Source of the DNA: Candidatus Sulfotelmatobacter sp.
Lineage (GTDB): Bacteria; Acidobacteriota; Terriglobia; Terriglobales; Acidobacteriaceae
Assembly (NCBI GenBank): GCA_030045935.1
Contig: JASIEN010000269.1
Coordinates: 1-6,983 of the forward strand
Length of the DNA stretch: 6,983 nucleotides
Reading direction: 5' to 3'
Part shown: piece by piece, positions 1-4,205 of the stretch
Numbering within the stretch: position 1 is the first letter of the stretch
Layout of the letters: every line of letters starts with the position of its first letter
Made by a program: the position numbers and the translations under genes
Notes under the pieces: generated by a model
The model's database searches: none
The model's input: the letters and a program-made list of their open reading frames with translations, nothing else
What the model was told of the DNA's origin: nothing

Positions 1-2
1 AC

Positions 3-32
3 TTTACACGGTGACTTTCAATACGCTATATA
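3..32 (+). promoter_or_regulatory. Candidate sigma-70-type promoter of the GntR gene
   Basis: A TTTACA hexamer at 3-8 and a TATATA hexamer at 27-32 are separated by 18 bases and lie about 80 bases before the GntR start codon. The match to the TTGACA/TATAAT consensus is good but not perfect. This is the only convincing pair seen in the leader. It was read by eye, and Acidobacteriota promoter preferences are poorly known, so the call is tentative. Confidence 0.35.
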
Positions 33-62
33 GCAGAGGCGAGCAGGAGAATCCCCATCAGA

Positions 63-91
63 GCCGGGCTGGGTCCAGAAACCCTGCCGGC
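63..91 (+). promoter_or_regulatory. Imperfect stem-loop in the GntR gene leader
   Basis: GCCGG at 63-67 pairs with CCGGC at 87-91, and GGGT at 71-74 pairs with ACCC at 81-84. A small asymmetric internal loop (3 and 2 bases) separates the two stems, and the apical loop is six bases. It lies between the candidate promoter and the start codon, where either an RNA structure or an autoregulatory operator would be expected. GntR regulators often bind their own upstream region, but this site is not a recognisable GntR operator. Confidence 0.3.
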
Positions 92-114
92 ACGGGTGAG
101 TCTGGAACGGTTTT

Positions 115-840
115 ATGCTTGGAAACCACCGCGACGGCCGAACACCGGCCTACCAGCGCATCCAGAATTCGATTCGGCGGCGGATTGAGTCGGCTGAACT
201 CAAGACCGGCGATGCGGTGGCCTCTGAACGAGAGCTTGCCAAGACCCACAAAGTCAGCCTCATGACGGCGCGCCATGCGCTGGCCGGCCTGGAGCGCGAA
301 GGCCTGGTGGAACGACGGCGTGGCGCCGGGACATTTGTCGCCTCGCCCAAAATTCACTTCAACAAGTTGATGAGCTACACCGAGCACATGGCCAGCCGTG
401 GGTTAGCGCCCAGGTCGAGAGTGCTGGTCTCAAAAATTATTGAAGATGAACAGGAAATTGCCGCACGGTTGGGCATGCCGGCCGCGAGTCGCCTGGTTAA
501 GATCGCGCGACTTCGCCTGACTGGCGAGGAGCCCTTTGCGCTTGAAACCTGTTACCTGGCGGCCGCCGAATTTTCCGGACTAGTAGACGCCCCCCTGGGA
601 AGAACGTCACTGTTCAGCCTCCTGCAGCACGAGTACGAAGTAGATCTGGCTTATTCCGATGAGGAAATCGATGCTACGGCTGCGGATACGGATTTGGCGG
701 GAATGCTAGGGATTCAAAAGGGATCTCCTATCATGCGCATCCGGCAAGTGATCTACTCGACTAAGGGAAAAGCCACCATCTACGTAGTCGGCTATTACCG
801 TTCTGAGCGTCATACGCTGTTTATCCGACGCTTCCGTTGA
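115..840 (+). CDS. GntR-family transcriptional regulator, HutC subfamily (UTRA domain)
   Basis: This is a 241-residue cytoplasmic transcription factor of normal length for the HutC subfamily. Residues about 10-77 form the GntR winged helix: an AYQRIQNSIRRRIESAEL first helix, the SERELAKTHKVSLMTARHAL recognition region, and the wing EGLVERRRGAGTFV. Residues about 95-235 form a UTRA ligand-binding domain, ending in the family-like YRSERHTLFIRRF. HutC-type proteins usually bind a small sugar, amino-acid or amine effector and repress a nearby catabolic or transport operon, often including their own gene. The ligand cannot be read from the sequence. The ATG at 115 has only a weak ribosome-binding site (GGAACGG at 104-110), but the domain begins right after it and no better start is seen. 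The gene stands alone here: its downstream neighbour is convergent and its likely target operon is not in the window. Family assignment is firm; specificity is unknown. Confidence 0.93.
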   Translation: MLGNHRDGRTPAYQRIQNSIRRRIESAELKTGDAVASERELAKTHKVSLMTARHALAGLEREGLVERRRGAGTFVASPKIHFNKLMSYTEHMASRGLAPRSRVLVSKIIEDEQEIAARLGMPAASRLVKIARLRLTGEEPFALETCYLAAAEFSGLVDAPLGRTSLFSLLQHEYEVDLAYSDEEIDATAADTDLAGMLGIQKGSPIMRIRQVIYSTKGKATIYVVGYYRSERHTLFIRRFR

Positions 841-1046
841 GAGAAGGATCGTACCCAAGTCTTATTCCCAGCCTCCAGCCGGCAGCGGTGCGACGTCCTC
901 CGACATCAGACAAAACCCCACGAAGGTTGTAACGCGAAAGTTCCTAGCCCAGGGTTATCACAGACCGTCGGATATGATGAAGCAGTACTCGATACCGTCT
1001 TGCGAATACTCGTTCAATACCTGAGTTATCGCGGACGAAAGATCAC

Positions 1047-1283
1047 TTACATGGTTACGTTCACCGAGGCGTATTTGCCGCGCATCGGCGGGATGAAGCG
1101 CGAGAGGGCTGCAGGCGCCAGAATGGTGGCCTGCTCGACTTCGACACGCGAGAAGTGCTCCAGCATGCGCTCAACCGTGGAATGGCCGAGAACACTGGTG
1201 CAGCACAGCGGTTCAATGGACAAAAGAACCCGGCCAATTCTGTTGCCCGGCTGACAAGAAGCGCGTTTCTCGGTCCAGACCAC
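1047..1283 (-). pseudogene. Possible decayed C-terminal fragment of a tyrosine recombinase (integrase)
   Basis: A minus-strand open frame of 78 codons contains VLGHSTVERMLEHFSRVEVE at about 1134-1193. This resembles the end of phage-type integrases, where a (L/A)GH box is followed about nine residues later by the catalytic tyrosine, in a context such as RMLEHYSH. Here the tyrosine position is phenylalanine and the spacing is one residue too long, so the piece would be inactive. The residues before the box do not carry the expected HxLRH motif, and nothing upstream restores a full integrase. If correct, it is a relic of an integrated element. A chance resemblance remains possible because only about 20 residues match the pattern. 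Confidence 0.3.
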
Positions 1284-1341
1284 TTATTGCAAGTACCCCT
1301 AGCTCCACAGCTTTCATCCTTTCCGAATTTTTTTCCAATTG

Positions 1342-1355
1342 GGGATTTCCATCCC
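1342..1355. terminator. Weak stem-loop just beyond the sigma-factor gene
   Basis: GGGAT at 1342-1346 and ATCCC at 1351-1355 form a five-base stem with loop TTCC, about 20 bases after the sigma-factor stop codon on the minus strand. On the minus strand it is not followed by a T run; on the plus strand it is followed only by TTT. It may be a weak or bidirectional terminator between the convergent genes, or a chance structure. Confidence 0.2.
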
Positions 1356-1374
1356 TTTAGTCAAGCGGCTTAAT

Positions 1375-2091
1375 TCAGGCGGCGTTGTACAATGCCGGAG
1401 ACTGAGAGCGGTCAACCACTCTTCCCGCTGCTGCCGAGCGCGCGGCAAGAGCGGAGGGACGGCGCACCAGCCCGTGCTTGGGAAACAGCAAATCGCGCAT
1501 CTTCATCTTCGCTTTATGAAGTTGCGACTTGGAATTGCCCACGGAACAATCCAGCATCTTGGCGATCTCATGATGCTGGTACCCTTGTACTTCGTGAAGC
1601 GCAAAGATTTGACGGCAGCCTTCAGGAAGCTCTTGCATCGCACGTCGCAAGGCAATTCGGTCGACGGCTCCGCTTAGGTTGAGATCGGCCCGGCCGACAT
1701 CGCGGCGCAGCGATGGCGATTCTGCAGAGACCGGTTCATCGAGCGAAACCAGCGCCGGAGCTTTCCGCCGGCGCAATTTCATGAGCACCGTGTTTACGGC
1801 AATGCGATAAAGCCAGGTAGAAAAGGCGGAATCCCCACGGAAAGAACCCACCGAACGGAACACCTGCATAAAAGCCTCTTGCGTGAGGTCCTCAGCTTCA
1901 GCCACATCTTTTGTCATCAGCAGGCAGACCGAATAAACGCGCTTCTTGTGGCCCTGAAAGAGCGAGGCGAAAGCCTGCTCATCACCACGTTGGGCACGCT
2001 GCACAAGACTGCGCTCGGATTCGACCGGAGTCGTGTCTTTTGCGGCTGGAATCGGATTCGTCTCTGTTGCAGAAATTACGCAAGTCGCCAC
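1375..2091 (-). CDS. ECF-type RNA polymerase sigma factor (sigma-70 family, group 4)
   Basis: This 238-residue protein directs RNA polymerase to alternative promoters. Region 2 spans about residues 28-110, including the RVYSVCLLMTKDVAEAEDLTQ core-binding helix and the FSTWLYRIAVNTVL -10 recognition segment. An acidic linker follows. Region 4 spans about 144-202 (ELPEGCRQIFALHEVQGYQ, then the helix-turn-helix EIAKMLDCSVGNSKSQLHKA). The frame stays open 76 codons further upstream, but I start at the GTG at 2089-2091: it has a strong GGAGG six bases before it, and the upstream reading is rich in Cys, Trp and Arg and unlike sigma factors. An alternative ATG at 2191-2193 also has an AGGAG before it and would give 272 residues. 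About 36 residues follow region 4 as an Arg/Ala-rich tail. No zinc-finger anti-sigma gene lies next to it, which is unusual for many ECF groups. The target regulon is unknown. Confidence 0.92.
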   Translation of the reverse strand: MATCVISATETNPIPAAKDTTPVESERSLVQRAQRGDEQAFASLFQGHKKRVYSVCLLMTKDVAEAEDLTQEAFMQVFRSVGSFRGDSAFSTWLYRIAVNTVLMKLRRRKAPALVSLDEPVSAESPSLRRDVGRADLNLSGAVDRIALRRAMQELPEGCRQIFALHEVQGYQHHEIAKMLDCSVGNSKSQLHKAKMKMRDLLFPKHGLVRRPSALAARSAAAGRVVDRSQSPALYNAA

Positions 2092-2097
2092 TGGAAT

Positions 2098-2102
2098 CCT
2101 CC
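2098..2102 (-). promoter_or_regulatory. Shine-Dalgarno that fixes the sigma-factor start
   Basis: The minus strand reads GGAGG, then six bases, then GTG. This is the best ribosome-binding site in the window and the main reason for preferring the GTG at 2091 over upstream in-frame starts. Confidence 0.75.
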
Positions 2103-2110
2103 GAGAAAGG

Positions 2111-2317
2111 CTAGAGTTTCTGGTTGTCCACAGATAAACTGCGGAGCGTCTCGAACATCTCAGAGGGTATAGACACTGGGTCAAGCAGCCCATCAGGATG
2201 CTCCTGTAATTGATACCCAGACTTGCTGTACAGTGCCTGAGACACAAAGTGCTGAGTTTTGATTGGTTTTCGCCAAGAGTTGAAACTTTTCTCCGAGAGA
2301 ACAAATGCCAAACACAC
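2111..2317 (-). CDS. Doubtful small ORF just upstream of the sigma-factor gene
   Basis: A 68-codon frame opens at GTG (2315-2317) and ends at TAG (2111-2113), 19 bases before the sigma-factor start and in a different frame from it. Its translation has a balanced composition (for example SGYQLQEHPDGLLDPVSIPS near the middle), more protein-like than the overlapping sigma-frame extension. I do not recognise a family; it has no signal peptide or membrane segment. Against it: no ribosome-binding site precedes the GTG, the first in-frame upstream stop leaves no ATG, and its codon third positions show no clear GC bias. If real, its closeness would allow translational coupling to the sigma gene. It could equally be a chance frame or a relic of a longer gene. 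Confidence 0.25.
   Translation of the reverse strand: MCLAFVLSEKSFNSWRKPIKTQHFVSQALYSKSGYQLQEHPDGLLDPVSIPSEMFETLRSLSVDNQKL
2194..2206. repeat. Inverted repeat CAGGA-TGC-TCCTG in the sigma-factor leader
   Basis: A perfect five-base inverted repeat with a three-base centre. On the minus strand it reads CAGGAGCATCCTG and places an AGGAG eight bases before the in-frame ATG at 2191-2193. It could therefore hide an alternative ribosome-binding site for a longer sigma factor. This may be coincidence. Confidence 0.25.
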
Positions 2318-2323
2318 ATTTGG
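2308..2323. repeat. Inverted repeat CCAAA-N6-TTTGG
   Basis: A perfect five-base inverted repeat around a CACACA centre (TGTGTG on the minus strand), about 220 bases upstream of the sigma-factor start. The size and spacing would suit a dimeric regulator's operator or a small hairpin. No matching regulator family is recognised. Confidence 0.25.
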
Positions 2324-2404
2324 TCATGGCGACAGACTCCGCGGGCGAACCGAAGTAGACACAGTACACACCAGCTTGTAGCCGGATGCGTGCTGCTTCC
2401 CTAG

Positions 2405-2418
2405 CAATCTAGAGATTG
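2405..2418. repeat. Inverted repeat CAATCT-AG-AGATTG
   Basis: A perfect six-base inverted repeat with a two-base centre, 64 bases beyond the kinase stop codon and about 310 bases upstream of the sigma-factor start. The two-base centre makes a DNA-binding site more likely than an RNA hairpin. The bound factor is unknown. Confidence 0.3.
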
Positions 2419-2442
2419 AGTGATCAAATGGGAAGAAGCCAA

Positions 2443-2458
2443 TCGGGGAAATCCCCGA
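2443..2458 (-). terminator. GC-rich stem-loop after the REC-PAS-kinase gene
   Basis: TCGGGG and CCCCGA form a perfect six-base stem around a four-base loop (the palindrome can also be drawn with seven base pairs and a two-base centre). It lies 24 bases beyond the kinase stop codon on the minus strand. Position and GC content suit a transcription terminator. The run after it (TTGGCTTCTTCCC) is only modestly T-rich, so it may be weak or not intrinsic, and it could alternatively be a protein-binding palindrome. Confidence 0.4.
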
Positions 2459-2481
2459 GAGTTTTCAGAGACTGAGGGAAA

Positions 2482-4101
2482 TTAATCCCCGGGACAAGCA
2501 TCGAGCAGGGCGCTGACTTCGCGCAACACGGATACACAAGGAATTGTCAACTCCACGAGCGTTCCTGGACGCACATTAGTCAAACGCAGTTCTCCCCCCA
2601 GTTCGCGGGCGCGTTGTCTCATCCCACCAATACCAACCCCGACGCTATCGGGCTTGAACTCAGCGATATTCAGGCCGATTCCCTTCCCATTATCGCGAAC
2701 TGAAACGGTCAACATGCCATGTTTCTGGCTCAAGGCGATCTCAACCCGGGTGGCATCGGAATGCCGGAAAACATTGGTAAGAGCTTCCTGAACGATACGA
2801 AAAACACCCGTCTCAACATCGCCCGAGAGGCGGGGAAAGTCCTGAGGATGAACTTCAAGAGAGGTTTCAATCCCGCTGCGCTTGGTCAGACCCTCAACAT
2901 ACCAGGCAAGCGCGGACAACAATCCAACCTCGTCGAGCAATGGCGGATGCAGCAGGTGAGACATGGTGCGCACCTGCTGGATGGCGCGATCGACAATGCT
3001 GCTCGCCTGAACCCAGCATTCGTTCGGCGGTTCAGAAGGTTTCTGCAAAACCATCCTGTCGAGCACCATCTTGGCCACCGCCAGCTCCTGACCTAATCCA
3101 TCGTGGAGATCGCGCGCCAAACGGCGTCTTTCCTGGTCCTGCATAGTCATAAGTCTGGCTGAAAGGCGGCGAAGTTCATCCGTGCGCCTATCGACCATCT
3201 TTTCCAGCTCGGCGGCGCTTTCGCGGATCGACTGCTCCAGCAGTTTGCTGTCATGGATATCGGAGCAGGTTCCGTACCATTTCAGAATTTTGCCATCTTC
3301 ATCGCGAATGGGAACCGCGCGGGCGCGAAACCAGCGATAGCCGGCATCTGTCGATCTCATGCGGTATTCGGCTTCGTAGTTCGCACCGGATTCCACGCAT
3401 TTCATCCAGTGGTTCATTGCCTGGTTTTTATCTTGTTCGTGAACATAGTCCAGCCAGCCAAAGCCGGAGGCAGAGCCTTCAGGCGCACCCGTGTATTCAT
3501 AAAAGCGGTCGCTGACGTAGTCGCGAGAACCATCGCACTGGCGGCTGAAGATGATATCGGGCGCGGTCTGCACGATGGCATCCAGTTCCTGGTTCTTGCT
3601 GACAAGCTCAACGTTCAATTGCAGCAAAAGCTCAGCCTTACGCGCCAGCTCTTCAGTGCGCTCCAGCACTCGCTGCTCCAGCTCGCTGTTAAGTTTTTCC
3701 AGCTGGCGCGTTTTTCGGTACAGCTCGGCAAACACTCTCACTTTGGCGCGAAGCAGCTCGGGGACGACAGGAACGGAAATGTAATCGACAGCGCCGTGTT
3801 CGTATCCTTTGAGCTGATCGAGATCGGTGAGATGCACGGCAGAGACGAAAATAATTGCCGTTTTCTGGAACCGCGGGTGCTGGCGAATCATCGAGGCCAA
3901 CTGAAAGCCGTCGAGTTCGGGCATGCTGACATCCATCAGCACAACGGCAATTTCATTGTTAAGGAGGGCTTCCAAAGCTTCTTTGGCGGAGTTGGCTTTG
4001 ATAAGGTGCTCGCCCAGACTGCCAAGCATCACCTCATAGCTGAGGAGCTTGGCAGGCTGGTCGTCCACCATCAGGATGTTGACTTTTCCGTTTGTGCTCA
4101 A
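2482..4101 (-). CDS. Receiver-PAS-histidine kinase (HisKA_3 / NarL-type), REC-first architecture
   Basis: This 539-residue protein has no membrane segment and should be cytoplasmic. Residues about 7-125 are a receiver domain with the acidic pair D13/D14 and phospho-acceptor D57 (VVLMDVSMPELDG). A coiled coil follows (about 128-172), then a PAS domain with a PAC-like end (about 172-288, ending WYGTCSDIHD), a second coiled coil, and a HisKA_3 dimerisation domain with phospho-acceptor H333 in ERRRLARDLHDGLGQEL. A HATPase_c domain closes it, with N443 and the DNGKGIG loop at 470-476. The kinase core is of the NarX/DegS type, which normally phosphorylates NarL-type regulators; none is in the window. 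The invariant receiver lysine is replaced by V110 (YISVPVVPE). Translation starts at TTG (4099-4101): an in-frame TGA lies four codons upstream and a GAGG lies seven bases before it. It sits 104 bases after the hybrid kinase and probably shares its transcript. The input signal is unknown; receiver input from the upstream kinase is an inference. Confidence 0.92.
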   Translation of the reverse strand: MSTNGKVNILMVDDQPAKLLSYEVMLGSLGEHLIKANSAKEALEALLNNEIAVVLMDVSMPELDGFQLASMIRQHPRFQKTAIIFVSAVHLTDLDQLKGYEHGAVDYISVPVVPELLRAKVRVFAELYRKTRQLEKLNSELEQRVLERTEELARKAELLLQLNVELVSKNQELDAIVQTAPDIIFSRQCDGSRDYVSDRFYEYTGAPEGSASGFGWLDYVHEQDKNQAMNHWMKCVESGANYEAEYRMRSTDAGYRWFRARAVPIRDEDGKILKWYGTCSDIHDSKLLEQSIRESAAELEKMVDRRTDELRRLSARLMTMQDQERRRLARDLHDGLGQELAVAKMVLDRMVLQKPSEPPNECWVQASSIVDRAIQQVRTMSHLLHPPLLDEVGLLSALAWYVEGLTKRSGIETSLEVHPQDFPRLSGDVETGVFRIVQEALTNVFRHSDATRVEIALSQKHGMLTVSVRDNGKGIGLNIAEFKPDSVGVGIGGMRQRARELGGELRLTNVRPGTLVELTIPCVSVLREVSALLDACPGD

Positions 4102-4108
4102 CTGCGGA

Positions 4109-4113
4109 CCTCA
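4109..4113 (-). promoter_or_regulatory. Ribosome-binding site for the TTG start of the REC-PAS-kinase
   Basis: The minus strand reads TGAGG, then seven bases, then TTG. The TGA within it is the in-frame stop that rules out any earlier start, so the non-ATG initiation is well supported. The next in-frame ATG falls inside the first beta strand of the receiver and would remove part of the domain. Confidence 0.6.
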
Positions 4114-4164
4114 GCGGCTAAGGCCGCATACATTTCTGACCCTCATCGCGGCCTGAAGGGCCGC
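4114..4164 (-). promoter_or_regulatory. Tandem GC-rich hairpins in the kinase-kinase gap
   Basis: Two perfect stem-loops lie between the two kinase genes. GCGGCC/GGCCGC at 4148-4164 has a five-base loop, and GCGGC/GCCGC at 4114-4127 has a four-base loop. The second abuts the ribosome-binding site of the downstream TTG start. Because all four arms share the same GCGGC/GCCGC core, the first hairpin's arms could pair with the second's instead, giving mutually exclusive folds as in attenuators. No T run follows either stem, so a plain intrinsic terminator is unlikely. A TATAAAT at 4191-4197 upstream could be a -10 box, but it has no good -35 partner. Confidence 0.35.
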
Positions 4165-4205
4165 TCTTCCACGGCAGATCGATTTCAAGCATTTATATTC
4201 GTCCT

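Larger units (their letters stand above)
841..1374. other. Non-coding gap between convergent genes
   Basis: These 534 bases separate the stop of the GntR gene from the stop of the convergent sigma-factor gene. No intact gene is supported: the short open frames on both strands lack ribosome-binding sites and mostly lack protein-like composition. The one exception is a minus-strand stretch around 1047-1200 resembling the end of a tyrosine recombinase, listed separately. No strong Rho-independent terminator follows the GntR stop. The weak stem at 1342-1355 is the only terminator-like structure seen. The stretch looks like decayed sequence. Confidence 0.6.
2092..2481. other. Long leader region between the kinase and sigma-factor genes
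   Basis: These 390 bases separate two genes that both read leftward. They are too long for a simple operon junction and must contain the sigma-factor gene's leader and probably its own promoter, though I could not pick a convincing -35/-10 pair or a classic ECF autoregulatory motif. The stretch holds a run of short perfect inverted repeats (2194-2206, 2308-2323, 2405-2418 and 2443-2458) and a doubtful 68-codon open frame at 2111-2317, all described separately. Confidence 0.55.

Noticed and set aside
958..1176. A minus-strand stop-free stretch of about 70 codons ending with a protein-like run (ITQVLNEYSQDGIEYCFI)
   Set aside because: It has no ATG, GTG or TTG with a ribosome-binding site that would give a plausible protein, it overlaps the integrase-like frame, and it matches no family I recognise. 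At most it is another piece of decayed sequence.
1000..1373. Plus-strand short open frames in the convergent gap
   Set aside because: They lack ribosome-binding sites, overlap each other, and their translations are rich in Arg, Ser and Thr without any recognisable motif.
2092..2319. Extension of the sigma factor to the ATG at 2319 (314 residues)
   Set aside because: The added 76 residues are rich in Cys, Trp, Arg and Ser and do not resemble sigma-factor N-termini, and the ATG has no close ribosome-binding site. The GTG at 2091 has a strong GGAGG at ideal spacing.
2445..2456. The palindrome GGGGAAATCCCC resembles a eukaryotic NF-kappa-B site
   Set aside because: The window is bacterial, so the resemblance is coincidental. 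The palindrome is better read as a terminator stem or bacterial operator.
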